In this document: one piece after another, positions 25,383 to 34,867 of the stretch | Layout: each line of letters starts with the position of its first letter | How positions within the stretch are numbered: the stretch's first letter is position 1 | Source of the DNA: Chitinophaga chungangae | GTDB lineage: Bacteria > Bacteroidota > Bacteroidia > Chitinophagales > Chitinophagaceae | Direction of reading: 5' to 3' | Assembly (NCBI RefSeq): GCF_017742215.1 | Contig: NZ_JAGHKP010000001.1 | Span: 806,001-870,000 of the forward strand | DNA: 64,000 bases | Program-made: the position numbers and the translations under genes | Notes under the pieces: generated by a model | The model's database searches: none | What the model was told of the DNA's origin: nothing | The model's input: the letters and a program-made list of their open reading frames with translations, nothing else

Positions 25383-26906
25383 ATGAAAAAAACGCTCATA
25401 TATTCATTCCTTTTACTGTCGCTGGCCTTCCTGTGGGGCTGCGCGGACGATAATTATCCCGGGGCGCAGGTAAGCCCCTACTTCTCGATGTACGATCTCC
25501 GGAGCCTGTACAAAGGGGAAGACGTGACGCTTACCAAAGACAAAATGTTCGGTTCGGACAAACTCACCGGCGTGGTAGTATCCGACCATTCGGCAGGCAA
25601 CCTGCCCGCGGGCCTGTTGTGCATCCAGGATGCGCGCCGCATCGGCCTTCGCGGCATCTCCATCGATCTCGGCGCGGCCGCGGCCAACTATGTTCCCGGC
25701 GATTCCGTTATCGTGAACGTGGAAGGCGCTACGCTGAAAAGAGTGAACACCGTGCTGCAGGTAACCGGCGTAACGGCGGACGATATCACCAAAGTAGCGT
25801 CCGGCAAGCCCATTGCGGTAAACCGCGTACCGGTGAACAAGTTGCTGGCTAACCCGGACAACTACGAAAGTTCCCTGGTAGTGATCGTAAAAGGCGGCTT
25901 CGACCCGCTGCCACAGCCCGGCGATAAACTGTCCGGCGATAAAAAGCTCAACGACGGTTTCGGTTATGTGAACCTGCATACGGAGGCCACCAGCCCGATC
26001 GCCAACGTGGATGCACCCGTGCTGGCCAACTATTATTGCATTCCTTTCAACAAACAGGTAACCGAAGATTCCGTGGCGCCGCAGCTGCATATGCGCACGC
26101 CGGACGATGTGGTGCTGCTCAGCTCGGACATTACCATTGCACCGGTGATCATCACCGGCATGGTGACCGACGTTAAAGGCGGCGACGGCAACTACGAATA
26201 CTTCCAGCTGATGGCTACCCGCGACATCGACTTCTCCGTAACGCCGTTCTCGCTCGTAACCACCAATAACGCAAACGCCTCTACGCCCACCGGCCCCCCG
26301 ATCGCAGGATGGGCCACCGGCAGTATGCGCACGTTTAAATTCAACCTTACCACCGGCCACGCGGCAAAAGGCACCTTCTTTTATGTTGGCGGCTCCGGCA
26401 GGAAGATTAACGGTTCCGGCTCTACAGACATCTCATCTTCCAACTGGATCAGGTATTTTAACTACACCAACACCGACGGCGACGGCTTCGGCAACAAAAC
26501 CGGCGGCCTGATGGCGAACAGCGGCAACGCCTGCGGCGTGGCAGTGTTCGAAGGCACGAACATCACCGTGGATTCCCGCCCGGTAGACGTGCTCTTTATC
26601 CACAACGGCGGCAGCCTCTGGGGTGCTGGTCCTCCCGAAAGAGGATACAAGATCACCAACACGGATTATTACGATATCAAAAATCCGATCACCCTCGAAA
26701 GCCAGGCCTATTACACCAAAGGCTCCAATATGCTTTGCCTCGGTTACAATACCGCGGACGTGGGTTTCTGGTACATGCTCGGCGGTGAGTACAACGTCAC
26801 CCTCGGCCGCTGGATGAAAGCACGCCAGCATATCAATTTCGAAATGACCAAACAAACGACCATCGAAGAACTGGAAGGCGAAGGCGCCACCAAGCTTTTA
26901 GAATAG
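25383..26906 (+). CDS. DUF5689 domain-containing surface lipoprotein
   Basis: 507 residues. Lipoprotein signal (LLSLAFLWGCADD), then a DUF5689 domain at about 35-240 (LTGVVVSDHSAGNLPAGLLCIQ, GDSVIVNVEGATLKRVNTVLQV) and a C-terminal beta-rich region. Start at 25383 fits the signal peptide. It lies 45 bases after the SusD gene and ends at a strong terminator, so it completes a three-gene unit. DUF5689 proteins are regular companions of SusCD pairs and are thought to be extra surface-exposed binding proteins; the ligand is unknown. Confidence 0.85.
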   Translation: MKKTLIYSFLLLSLAFLWGCADDNYPGAQVSPYFSMYDLRSLYKGEDVTLTKDKMFGSDKLTGVVVSDHSAGNLPAGLLCIQDARRIGLRGISIDLGAAAANYVPGDSVIVNVEGATLKRVNTVLQVTGVTADDITKVASGKPIAVNRVPVNKLLANPDNYESSLVVIVKGGFDPLPQPGDKLSGDKKLNDGFGYVNLHTEATSPIANVDAPVLANYYCIPFNKQVTEDSVAPQLHMRTPDDVVLLSSDITIAPVIITGMVTDVKGGDGNYEYFQLMATRDIDFSVTPFSLVTTNNANASTPTGPPIAGWATGSMRTFKFNLTTGHAAKGTFFYVGGSGRKINGSGSTDISSSNWIRYFNYTNTDGDGFGNKTGGLMANSGNACGVAVFEGTNITVDSRPVDVLFIHNGGSLWGAGPPERGYKITNTDYYDIKNPITLESQAYYTKGSNMLCLGYNTADVGFWYMLGGEYNVTLGRWMKARQHINFEMTKQTTIEELEGEGATKLLE

Positions 26907-26929
26907 ATTTTTTGCCAACTTTCGGAGCA

Positions 26930-26963
26930 AAGGGTTACCCGATCAGGGGTAGCCCTTTTTTGT
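26930..26963 (+). terminator. rho-independent terminator of the susCD-DUF5689 unit
   Basis: 11-bp stem AAGGGTTACCC/GGGTAGCCCTT (one wobble) with a 6-base loop, then a T run. Confidence 0.85.
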
Positions 26964-27012
26964 TTCGTTTTCGTTGTATATTGTGATGTTGAATAACGAA
27001 AACGAAATACAT

Positions 27013-27504
27013 ATGCGGATACAAACCCTGGTACTTTTCCTCGCGCTGCTGTGCACCGGATTGCTGGCTGGCGCTTTTTATTACGGTGCGCTCAATATGG
27101 TGCCCGCTTTTTATGATGTGCCGCCCGCCGTGCACCTGGTGTATCGTGTGCACTTAATGAAATACAATTCCGCTTCCATGCAGGCCGTTATGGCATTGGG
27201 TTTCGCGATGCCGCTCTGGTTTGCCTGGCTGGCGCGCAAGGAAAAGGCAGCCCGCGACCTGGCCATGGCGGCGGGTTTGCTTGCCGTCACGGCGTTGTTG
27301 GTCACCCGGTTTGGCAATGTGCCCATCAACGGCCTGATACGCAGCTGGCCGCCCGAAGCCCCGCCGGAGGGATGGCTGGAGCACCTCCGCCGCTGGAACT
27401 GGTTTAACCTCGCGCGCACGCTGGCGGGCGGGGGAAGTTTCGTGGCGATGATCTTTTGCGTGTTGAAATACCGGAAAATAACCGCTATAGGGCCGCTGGT
27501 ATAA
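27013..27504 (+). CDS. DUF1772 (anthrone-oxygenase-like) membrane protein
   Basis: 163 residues with four hydrophobic segments: IQTLVLFLALLCTGLLAGAF (3-22), MALGFAMPLWFAWLA (about 58-72), LAMAAGLLAVTALLVTRFG (about 80-98) and the C-terminal TLAGGGSFVAMIFCVLKY. The pattern FGNVPINGLIRSW with a downstream WNWFNLARTL fits the DUF1772 family, whose fungal members act as anthrone oxygenases; bacterial roles are unknown. I start at MRIQTLVLF (27013); an upstream ATG at 26986 adds nine polar residues. It stands alone between two well-defined units. Confidence 0.7.
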   Translation: MRIQTLVLFLALLCTGLLAGAFYYGALNMVPAFYDVPPAVHLVYRVHLMKYNSASMQAVMALGFAMPLWFAWLARKEKAARDLAMAAGLLAVTALLVTRFGNVPINGLIRSWPPEAPPEGWLEHLRRWNWFNLARTLAGGGSFVAMIFCVLKYRKITAIGPLV

Positions 27505-27567
27505 AATAATTAGCGACGCAATTTTATTTTTTATACTTTGGAAACCTCATTTTAAAATTCCTCTTAG

Positions 27568-28992
27568 ATGAACAACGAATATTCCAGAAGGTCGTTCCTT
27601 AAAAAAGCGATGCTGGCGTCCGCCGCGGCGGCCACTCCCGGCATCCTGATGGCCGGCCAGCGAGGCCCGCGCAGGATCGGGCCCAACGACAAAGTAAATC
27701 TCGCCTGTATCGGTATCGGTAACCGCGGCGGGGAAATCACCGAGGCTTTCGCCAAAACAGGCCTGGCCAACTTTGTAGCGTTTTGTGATGTGGACATGGG
27801 CGCTCCCCATACCCAGAAGATCCTCAAACAATTCCCCGACGTGCCTCGTTTCCAGGACTTCAGGGAAATGTTCGACAAAATGGGCAACAAGATAGACGCC
27901 GTAACCGTAGGCGTGCCCGATTTCTCGCACTTCCCCATCACCATGATGGCGATCGGCCTCGGCAAACACGTGTATTGCGAAAAACCGATGGCGCGTACTT
28001 TCAACGAAGTGGAACTGATGATGAAAGCTGCCGCGAAACACCCGAAAGTGGTTACCCAAATGGGCAACCAGGGCCATTCCGACGCGAACTATTTCCAGTT
28101 CAAAACCTGGGTAGACGCAGGCATTATCAAAGACGTGACCCGCATAGACGCGCATATGAACTCTCCGCGCCGCTGGCACGGATGGGACCCGAATATCAAA
28201 TCATTCCCCGCGGCCGAGCCCGTTCCTTCCACGCTGGACTGGAACGTTTGGCAGATGGCCACACAAGGTCATACCTACAATAAAGATTTTGTGAACGGCC
28301 AGTGGCGCTGCTGGTTCGACTTCGGCATGGGCGCCCTCGGCGACTGGGGCGCGCACATCCTCGATACCGCCCACCAGTTCCTCGATCTCGGCCTGCCTTA
28401 CGAAGTAGACCCGCTCAAACTGGACGGACACAATAATTTCTTCTACCCCATGAGCACCACGCTCAGCTTCAAATTCCCCGAGCGCAAAAACATGCCCGCG
28501 GTAGAAGTAAAATGGTACGACGGCCTGGACAACCTGCCGCCGATCCCCGCCGGTTATGGCGTTTCCGGACTGGACCCGAATATCCCGCCGCCGAGCACCG
28601 GCGCCATCAAACCCGCCAAGCTCAACCCGGGCAAGATCATTTACGGCAAAGACCTGACCTTCAAAGGCGCTTCCCACGGCAGCACGCTTTCCATCATTCC
28701 CGAAGAAAAAGCGAAGGAAATGGCTTCCAAACTGCCCGAAGTACCGAAAAGCCCGTCCAACCACTTCGCCAACTTCCTGAAAGCCTGTAAAGGCGAAGAA
28801 AAAACGCGTTCCCCGTTCTCCATCGCGGGCCCGCTTAGCCAGGTGTTCTGCCTCGGCGTACTGGCCCAATGGACCGGTGAAAAGATCCAGTTCGACCGCA
28901 CGAAAAAGATCATCACGAACAACAAACATGCAAACGAGCTGCTCATTGGCCCGCCGCCGCGCAAAGGCTGGGAGCAGTACTACAAAGTGTAG
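27568..28992 (+). CDS. Tat-exported Gfo/Idh/MocA family oxidoreductase
   Basis: 474 residues. A textbook twin-arginine signal (SRRSFLKKAMLASAAAA) exports it folded, presumably with its cofactor. The Rossmann fold (VNLACIGIGNRGGE), CEKPMARTFNEVELM (active-site Lys in EKP) and the GALGDWGAHILDTAHQFLDL C-terminal-domain segment are visible. Bacteroidota carry many exported members that act on sugars or glycosides in the periplasm, some using tightly bound NAD. A TATACTTTG element at 27532-27540 may be its promoter. A strong terminator follows, so it is monocistronic. Confidence 0.92.
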   Translation: MNNEYSRRSFLKKAMLASAAAATPGILMAGQRGPRRIGPNDKVNLACIGIGNRGGEITEAFAKTGLANFVAFCDVDMGAPHTQKILKQFPDVPRFQDFREMFDKMGNKIDAVTVGVPDFSHFPITMMAIGLGKHVYCEKPMARTFNEVELMMKAAAKHPKVVTQMGNQGHSDANYFQFKTWVDAGIIKDVTRIDAHMNSPRRWHGWDPNIKSFPAAEPVPSTLDWNVWQMATQGHTYNKDFVNGQWRCWFDFGMGALGDWGAHILDTAHQFLDLGLPYEVDPLKLDGHNNFFYPMSTTLSFKFPERKNMPAVEVKWYDGLDNLPPIPAGYGVSGLDPNIPPPSTGAIKPAKLNPGKIIYGKDLTFKGASHGSTLSIIPEEKAKEMASKLPEVPKSPSNHFANFLKACKGEEKTRSPFSIAGPLSQVFCLGVLAQWTGEKIQFDRTKKIITNNKHANELLIGPPPRKGWEQYYKV

Positions 28993-29016
28993 TGCATTGC
29001 ATGCGAAATATTCCGG

Positions 29017-29047
29017 GAGACGGCCGTTTGGGCCGTCTCTTTTTTTG
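29017..29047 (+). terminator. rho-independent terminator
   Basis: GAGACGGCC-GTTTG-GGCCGTCTC followed by eight Ts, after the Gfo/Idh/MocA gene. Confidence 0.9.
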
Positions 29048-29215
29048 CAGATTTTCATAGTTTTTGGAAAACCCGCTGAGCCCTCTCTTCACTGTTATGT
29101 TTGTGATTTTTCCCATTAACAAATGATTAGCACGGAATCATCCTGCGAATGTTAAAATTTATTGTGACCTGTAAACCCTGGCCTTCATGGGCTTTTTTCT
29201 CATTCAATTTCGCTT

Positions 29216-30544
29216 ATGAAGTATTGTTATCTTCCCCTGTTCGGCTTTCTTCTTATACTGGCAGCCTGCAAAAAAGAGATTTCCGACGCAACGCCTCCAC
29301 CCGGCGGCAAAGAAACACTTGCGGACGAGCCGGTTACGCCCATCGGCAAACCGATCCCTCTTCCGCCCGGCGGTAAACATCAAAACGCAAGGGCCGGCAA
29401 TATCCCGATTATCATGGTGCATGGTTTCGGCGGCATCGGTCCCGGCGATATGCTCGATAAATACCGCTACTGGGGCGGCTTCGACGATATCCCGAAATTC
29501 CTCACCGAAAGCGGCTATCCCGCGTTTGCCGCCAAGGTAGGGCCTTTCAGCAGCAACTGGGACCGCGCGGTGGAGCTTTATTATTACATCAAAGGCGGTC
29601 ATGTGGATTATGGCCGCTTTCACAGCGGTCAATACGGTCACAGCCGCATGAAAGGCCGTTATTATCCTGGTATTTACCCGGAGTGGGATGCGGATCATCC
29701 CGTTCATTTGCTGGGCCACAGCATGGGAGGCCTTACCGTGCGCAAACTGGTTACGCTGCTGGAACGGGGAGATGCCGCGGAGCGTCAACAGCCGGACCAT
29801 TCGCCGGTTTTTAACGGCGATAAGACCGGTTGGGTGAAATCGGTGACCACCATCAGTACGCCGCACAACGGCGCCACGCTGACTTACATTCTGGAAGACG
29901 GTTACATTCCTTTCGTGCGGCAGCTGATCACTTCCGTTGCCGCGTTGGCCGGGCTTTTCCCGGGGGTAGATAAGATCTATGATTTCAGTCTTGAACAATG
30001 GGGACTGGAACAAAAGCCCGGTGAAAACTGGCTGGCTTATGCGAAACGGGTGGAAGAAAGCGCCATTTGGCAAACAGCCGATTATTCCGGGCACGATGTT
30101 ACGCCCGAAGCGGCGCTGGAACGAAAGGTTGCCGAACCTGATTCGCGTAACGTCTATTATTTTTCCATTTCCACGAAAGCCTCGCTGCGAGGGATTTTGA
30201 CAGGGTGGGAATATCCGCGCCCCGACATGTTCCCCGCACTGATGGCCGTTTCTTTCCCGGTGCCGTTGCTGAAAGGTATCGGCAATTACACGCGTTCCGG
30301 CAAAGTAACCATCGATTCGAAATGGTGGCCAAACGATGGCGCGGCGAACGTGTATGGCATGAGCGGCCCCGAAGGTTCCGCGCTCGTGGAATATAATCCC
30401 GCAATGCCGCTTCAGAAAGGCGTTTGGAATCACATCGGCTTATATAACGGTTACGATCATTTTGATGTGATCGGCATCGGTTATCCGCAAAGCGTACGGC
30501 CGTTCTACACGAATATCGCGAAACTGTTATCGCAGATGGAATAG
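29216..30544 (+). CDS. lipoprotein triacylglycerol lipase, family I.5-like
   Basis: 442 residues. The lipoprotein signal has Cys18 (LLILAACKK), followed by a Pro/Gly-rich linker. The alpha/beta-hydrolase body matches the thermoalkalophilic lipases of Geobacillus and Staphylococcus along its whole length: IPIIMVHGFGG (oxyanion region), KYRYWGGFDDI, VGPFSSNWDRAVELYY, GHSMGG with catalytic Ser169, TTISTPHNGATLTY, YDFSLEQWGL, Asp374 in WWPNDGAANVYGM and His415 in GYDHFDVIG. These lipases hold structural Zn and Ca. Membrane anchoring suggests a surface or periplasmic esterase of long-chain esters. Monocistronic, with its own terminator. Confidence 0.88.
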   Translation: MKYCYLPLFGFLLILAACKKEISDATPPPGGKETLADEPVTPIGKPIPLPPGGKHQNARAGNIPIIMVHGFGGIGPGDMLDKYRYWGGFDDIPKFLTESGYPAFAAKVGPFSSNWDRAVELYYYIKGGHVDYGRFHSGQYGHSRMKGRYYPGIYPEWDADHPVHLLGHSMGGLTVRKLVTLLERGDAAERQQPDHSPVFNGDKTGWVKSVTTISTPHNGATLTYILEDGYIPFVRQLITSVAALAGLFPGVDKIYDFSLEQWGLEQKPGENWLAYAKRVEESAIWQTADYSGHDVTPEAALERKVAEPDSRNVYYFSISTKASLRGILTGWEYPRPDMFPALMAVSFPVPLLKGIGNYTRSGKVTIDSKWWPNDGAANVYGMSGPEGSALVEYNPAMPLQKGVWNHIGLYNGYDHFDVIGIGYPQSVRPFYTNIAKLLSQME

Positions 30545-30564
30545 AAAGTTTGGATGTCCATTTA

Positions 30565-30600
30565 AAAAGAAAGGACGGCCGGGATGGCCGTCTTTTTCTT
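30565..30600. terminator. bidirectional terminator
   Basis: GACGGCC/GGCCGTC stem flanked by A-rich and T-rich tracts, between the lipase and the convergent lipoprotein gene. Confidence 0.8.
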
Positions 30601-30621
30601 TACCGGTGCACGCTGCCGCGG

Positions 30622-31074
30622 TTAGTGCTTCCAGATCGTGTACACCACAGGCCCTTCCGGGTAATCGCTCCACATGATCTTCAGACTGTCTTTGTTCAGC
30701 AGCAGTATCTCGCATTCGGCAATATATTCAGGATAATAGATCGTCAGTTTCCGGTCTTCCAGTTTGTAAGGCATCGCCCCGTCTCCATCAAAATCTACAA
30801 TGAAAAAATGCTCTTTTGAAATTTGAAAGTCCGCGTGCGGCGCTTCCGGGCCGGGATGGGCCACCCATGTTCTTAACAGCAGCCCGGTATCCAGCGTAGT
30901 GCGGATCGTGGAAGAACCTGGCCGTTCGGCATTGTGAGCCGCGGGATGAATGGTATCCGCCACGACGAAGCTGTCTGTTTTTGCGGGGGAAGAACGATTG
31001 TTGCAGGCGCAGCATAACAGCAAAAGAAAGACGGGATAAACCTTGCGCAAAGGATACGTTTTTTGAGCTTTCAA
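30622..31074 (-). CDS. hypothetical lipoprotein
   Basis: About 150 residues. The N-terminus KVYPVFLLLLCCACNN is a lipoprotein signal with a Cys-rich lipobox; the mature part has HFFIVDFDGDGAMPY and LTIYYPEYIAECEILLLNKD, suggesting a small beta-sandwich. No ATG fits. A TTG at 31074 gives a normal-length signal peptide and is preferred, while a TTG at 31128 would give 168 residues and an atypical basic leader. The gene is divergent from the FAD dehydrogenase at 31141 and shares a short promoter region with it. Family not recognised. Confidence 0.65.
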   Translation of the reverse strand: MKAQKTYPLRKVYPVFLLLLCCACNNRSSPAKTDSFVVADTIHPAAHNAERPGSSTIRTTLDTGLLLRTWVAHPGPEAPHADFQISKEHFFIVDFDGDGAMPYKLEDRKLTIYYPEYIAECEILLLNKDSLKIMWSDYPEGPVVYTIWKH

Positions 31075-31140
31075 TGTACAATTTTTACGTTTCCCGGATC
31101 GCCGGAAAAATGCGATATTCAGTAACAATACTTTTTAACG

Positions 31141-32796
31141 ATGAAACAAAGCGCAGAAGTGATCGTTATCGGCGGCGGCCTGTCTGGCCTGGTGGCCGCA
31201 AAAGAACTCGCGGAAAACGGCGTGAAAGTAACGCTGCTGGAACAGGAGGGCGAACAAAGCCTCGGCGGGCAGGCGTTCTGGTCGCTGGGTGGTTTGTTCC
31301 TGGTAGATTCCCCGTTGCAGCGGCGCATGGGCATTAAAGACAGTCTTGAGCTGGCCCTGCAGGACTGGATGGGCACCGCGGCGTTCGACCGGGAAGAAGA
31401 CCGCTGGCCGCGCAAATGGGCGGAAGCTTATGTACATTTTGCAGCCGGTGAAAAATACAGCTGGCTCAGGCAGCACGGCCTCCGGTTTTTCCCGGTGGTG
31501 GGCTGGGCCGAGCGCGGCGGTTACGGTGCGATAGGGCATGGTAATTCCGTGCCGCGTTTTCATGTTACCTGGGGCACGGGCCCGGGAGTGATGGAGCCGT
31601 TTGCGGAAAGGGTGAAGGAGGCGGCAAAAAAAGGAATGGTGGAATTGAAATTCAGGCACCGCGTTACGGAACTGGTGGTGGAGAACGGTGCAGTGAAGGG
31701 CGTGCGCGGCGTGATATTGGAACCTACCAATGTAAACAGGGGGGAGCGCAGCTCGGAAACCATTACCGGCGATTTTTACGTAGGGGCGTCAACGGTAGTG
31801 ATCACTTCAGGAGGCATTGGCGCGAATCACGATCTCGTGCGCAAAAACTGGCCGGAGCGGCTCGGCCCCGCGCCAGCGCATATGCTGAGCGGCGTGCCGC
31901 ATTACGTGGACGGCCGCATGTTGCAAGCAGCCGCAGCTTCCGGCGCGCGCATCATCAATCCTGACCGCATGTGGCATTACACCGAAGGGATCAAAAACTG
32001 GTCGCCCATCTGGCAGAACCATGGCATCAGGATATTGCCCGGCCCTTCGTCGCTCTGGCTGGACGCGCGCGGCAACCGACTGCCCGTGCCGCTGTTCCCC
32101 GGTTTCGATACGCTGGGCACGCTGCAACACATCGGTCATACAGGCTTCGATTATTCCTGGTTCATCCTCACTCAAAAGATCATCAAAAAAGAATTTGCAT
32201 TGTCCGGCTCGGAGCAGAACCCCGACCTAACCAACAAAGACTGGAAACAGGTGCTGGGCCGCGCCGCCGGTAAAAAGGCCACCGGCCCGGTGGAAGCGTT
32301 CAAGGAAAAGGGGGAAGACTTTGTGGTGGCCAACGATCTGAAAACATTGGTGGAAGGCATGAACAAACTGACGCCGGAAGCATTGCTGGATTATGAACAG
32401 GTGCTGCGGGAAGTAAGGTCCCGCGACAACGAACTGGACAATAAATTCTGCAAAGACCTGCAGATAGCGGCCATCCGCAACGCCCGCCAGTATCTCGGCG
32501 ACAGGCTCATCCGCACCGCGCCGCTGCACAAACTGCTCGATCGTTCCGCCGGTCCGCTCATCGCGGTGAAGCTGCACATCATTACCCGCAAAACGCTCGG
32601 CGGCCTCGAAACCAATCTGCAGGGCCAGGTGCTCGGCTTTTCGGGAAAACCGCTGGAAGGATTGTACGCCGCGGGCGAAGCCGCCGGTTTCGGCGGCGGG
32701 GGCATGCACGGCTATCGTGCGCTGGAAGGCACTTTCCTGGGCGGATGTATTTTTTCGGGAAGAACGGCGGCGAGGGGGATATTGGGGGTTAAATAG
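31141..32796 (+). CDS. FAD-binding dehydrogenase (KstD/fumarate-reductase-like flavoprotein)
   Basis: 551 residues. The N-terminal dinucleotide fold is VIVIGGGLSGLVAAKELAE with a downstream Glu (LLEQEGE), then GGQAFWSLGGLF. The C-terminal FAD-closing segment is GLYAAGEAAGFGGGGMHGY. A substrate domain lies between (about 80-430). This is the FAD_binding_2 superfamily that includes 3-ketosteroid-delta1-dehydrogenases and fumarate reductases. The C-terminal GGGGMHGYRALEGTFLGG is typical of a widespread subgroup of about 550 residues with unknown substrate. There is no signal peptide, so it is cytoplasmic. Confidence 0.88.
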   Translation: MKQSAEVIVIGGGLSGLVAAKELAENGVKVTLLEQEGEQSLGGQAFWSLGGLFLVDSPLQRRMGIKDSLELALQDWMGTAAFDREEDRWPRKWAEAYVHFAAGEKYSWLRQHGLRFFPVVGWAERGGYGAIGHGNSVPRFHVTWGTGPGVMEPFAERVKEAAKKGMVELKFRHRVTELVVENGAVKGVRGVILEPTNVNRGERSSETITGDFYVGASTVVITSGGIGANHDLVRKNWPERLGPAPAHMLSGVPHYVDGRMLQAAAASGARIINPDRMWHYTEGIKNWSPIWQNHGIRILPGPSSLWLDARGNRLPVPLFPGFDTLGTLQHIGHTGFDYSWFILTQKIIKKEFALSGSEQNPDLTNKDWKQVLGRAAGKKATGPVEAFKEKGEDFVVANDLKTLVEGMNKLTPEALLDYEQVLREVRSRDNELDNKFCKDLQIAAIRNARQYLGDRLIRTAPLHKLLDRSAGPLIAVKLHIITRKTLGGLETNLQGQVLGFSGKPLEGLYAAGEAAGFGGGGMHGYRALEGTFLGGCIFSGRTAARGILGVK

Positions 32797-32906
32797 GCCG
32801 GGGCGGTTTTGTTTTTCCGTAACGTTTAAATAATAAAACCTTAATACGCCTGGCCGTGATATTTCGCGTAACGTAAGCATCTTTACCGCTTCAACGTTAC
32901 CTCGCA

Positions 32907-34319
32907 ATGAAAAGAAGACAATTTCTGCAACAATCTTCCCTCGCGGCCTTAGCCGCTTCCATATTCGCGCCCGCGCAGCTGCTGGCTTCCGGAACGGAAA
33001 CTAAAAACGGGGAATGGGACGGCACCACCGCCCGCAATATCATTTTCCTCGTCAGCGACGGCATGAGCATCGGCACTTTGTCTATGACCAATATACTGCT
33101 GCACAGGAAAGAAGGCCGCTCCAGCGCCTGGATGGAACTGTACGAACAGGGCAAGGCAAAAAGAGGTTTGATGGATACGGCATCCGCCAACAATCTGGTT
33201 ACCGATTCCGCCGCCGGAAGCTCCGCCTGGGGCGGCGGCGTACGCGTGCCGAACGGAATGCTCAACGTGAATGCAGACGGCTCTTTTAACACGCCCATTC
33301 TTCAAAAGTTCAAAGCCGCCGGAAAAGCCACGGGTTGCGTAACCACCGTGCCCATCACCCACGCTACCCCGGCCGGTTTTTGCGTGAACAACGCCAGCCG
33401 CAACGCACAACCCGGGATCGCGGAGCAATATCTCCAGCTCCGTTTTGATGTGATGATGGGCGGCGGTACGGAATTTTTCAGCGCGGAAAAACGCCCGGAT
33501 AAACAGGACCTTTTCGCAAAATACGCGCAAGCCGGCTTCAGCGTGGCGCGCACAAAGCAGGAAATGCTGGATGGCGCGGCAGGCCAGCCGCTGATGGCCG
33601 TTTTTCATGAAGACGCCATTCCTTACAGCATCGATCATATACAAGACACGGAATTCCAGGCTACGATCCCAACATTGGCAGAAATGACCAAAAACGCCAT
33701 CGATCGTCTCAATAAAAACAAAAAGGGTTTCGTATTGCAGGTGGAAGGCGGAAAGGTAGACTGGGGCGCACATTCCAACGACCTCGGCGGCCTGGTCTAC
33801 GACCAGGTGGCTTTCGACGAAGCGATCCGGGTGGCGGTCGATTTTGCGGAGAAAGACAAAAACACCCTCATTATCATTACCACCGATCACGGCAACGCCA
33901 ACCCCGGCATCTTCGGCGGCAGCAAAGACAATAAAAAATTCGACAGCATTTTCGGTTTCAAACACACCAACGACTGGATCCTGAAAGGCATCAACAAAGA
34001 TTTTACGGCCAGCCAGGTGAGGGAAAGGGTGGAAGCCGCGCTGGGCTTTACGATCAGCCCCGATGAAGCGCGGCAGCTGCTGGGCCATTACGCCCGGCCC
34101 GACGGTGAAGGACTTTACAACAAGGCGAAGCTGCCGTTTAAAGAACTGGGTGAGATGCTCGGCAATTATACCACCGTTCGCTGGGCTTCCATGGACCATT
34201 CGGGCGATCATGTGGAACTGACCATGCTCGGCCCCGGCAGCGAATTGCTGAAACCCTTCATGAAAAATACAGAACTGCATAACCTGATGCTGGAAGCCGC
34301 CGGCGTAAAAAAGGCATAG
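32907..34319 (+). CDS. exported alkaline phosphatase
   Basis: 470 residues. The signal MKRRQFLQQSSLAALAASIF looks twin-arginine-like (KRRQFL). The catalytic core of the PhoA superfamily is visible: NIIFLVSDGMSIG (metal Asp), VTDSAAGSSAWGGG with the phosphorylated Ser in DSA, PITHATPAGFCVNNASRN (metal site), a VEGGKVDWGAHSND segment (Glu, Asp, His metal ligands) and IIITTDHGNANPG (Asp-His). It frees phosphate from organic monoesters in the periplasm. The usual C-terminal metal His is in SMDHSGDHVELTMLG. Monocistronic, followed by a terminator. Confidence 0.93.
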   Translation: MKRRQFLQQSSLAALAASIFAPAQLLASGTETKNGEWDGTTARNIIFLVSDGMSIGTLSMTNILLHRKEGRSSAWMELYEQGKAKRGLMDTASANNLVTDSAAGSSAWGGGVRVPNGMLNVNADGSFNTPILQKFKAAGKATGCVTTVPITHATPAGFCVNNASRNAQPGIAEQYLQLRFDVMMGGGTEFFSAEKRPDKQDLFAKYAQAGFSVARTKQEMLDGAAGQPLMAVFHEDAIPYSIDHIQDTEFQATIPTLAEMTKNAIDRLNKNKKGFVLQVEGGKVDWGAHSNDLGGLVYDQVAFDEAIRVAVDFAEKDKNTLIIITTDHGNANPGIFGGSKDNKKFDSIFGFKHTNDWILKGINKDFTASQVRERVEAALGFTISPDEARQLLGHYARPDGEGLYNKAKLPFKELGEMLGNYTTVRWASMDHSGDHVELTMLGPGSELLKPFMKNTELHNLMLEAAGVKKA

Positions 34320-34349
34320 ACGGCGGGGGTATTTATAGTGGAACTTATG

Positions 34350-34375
34350 GGGCTGGTCATTCGACCGGCCCTTTT
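34350..34375 (+). terminator. rho-independent terminator
   Basis: GGGCTGGTC-ATTC-GACCGGCCC then TTTT, 30 bases after the alkaline phosphatase stop. Confidence 0.8.
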
Positions 34376-34867
34376 GCCTGCGTTACGGCTGAAGCGACCG
34401 TAGTACAACTACTACAAGGCTATCGTACTTGCACTAGCAGCGACGGCTTTTCCCGGCATTACCTTAGTGCAAGACACCCCGGCCCAATACTCAGGACAGG
34501 GCGAACTATTCAATAACCATCGACGCCTATGAAGAATTTTATCCTTCGTGTGCGGGTGCGCTTCAAGGCGTATTCGGGAGCAGCAATTGCATTATCAGGT
34601 TTGTTTGCCACGGCGTTTGCAAAAGCGGCCGCATTTCGCGTCAGGAAAATATACGATCACTCACCAGCGATATTTCCGGTACCCAATAAATCTTTTATCC
34701 GTAAAACAGGCCGCGAACAGAATTTCGCCGGAACGGCCGTTTCACGGGGACTTTCAATAAAACGAATATTGTGAACTCCTGCAAAAAACGGCACTCTCCG
34801 CAGCGATGAGGCCGGAACCGCAGGTCATCTACTAATGGCTTCGAATAATGGTTATCATAGGAAAAGG

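Noticed and set aside
32949-34280. A 443-codon frame on the minus strand, opposite alkaline phosphatase
   Set aside because: It lies entirely within a gene with intact catalytic motifs. Its His/Phe/Gly/Val-rich composition is typical of antisense frames in GC-rich genes, and no domain is recognisable.
34529-34774. An 81-codon plus-strand frame in the spacer before yjbQ
   Set aside because: No ribosome-binding or promoter context, no domain, and an equally long rival frame overlaps it. Left as unassigned spacer.
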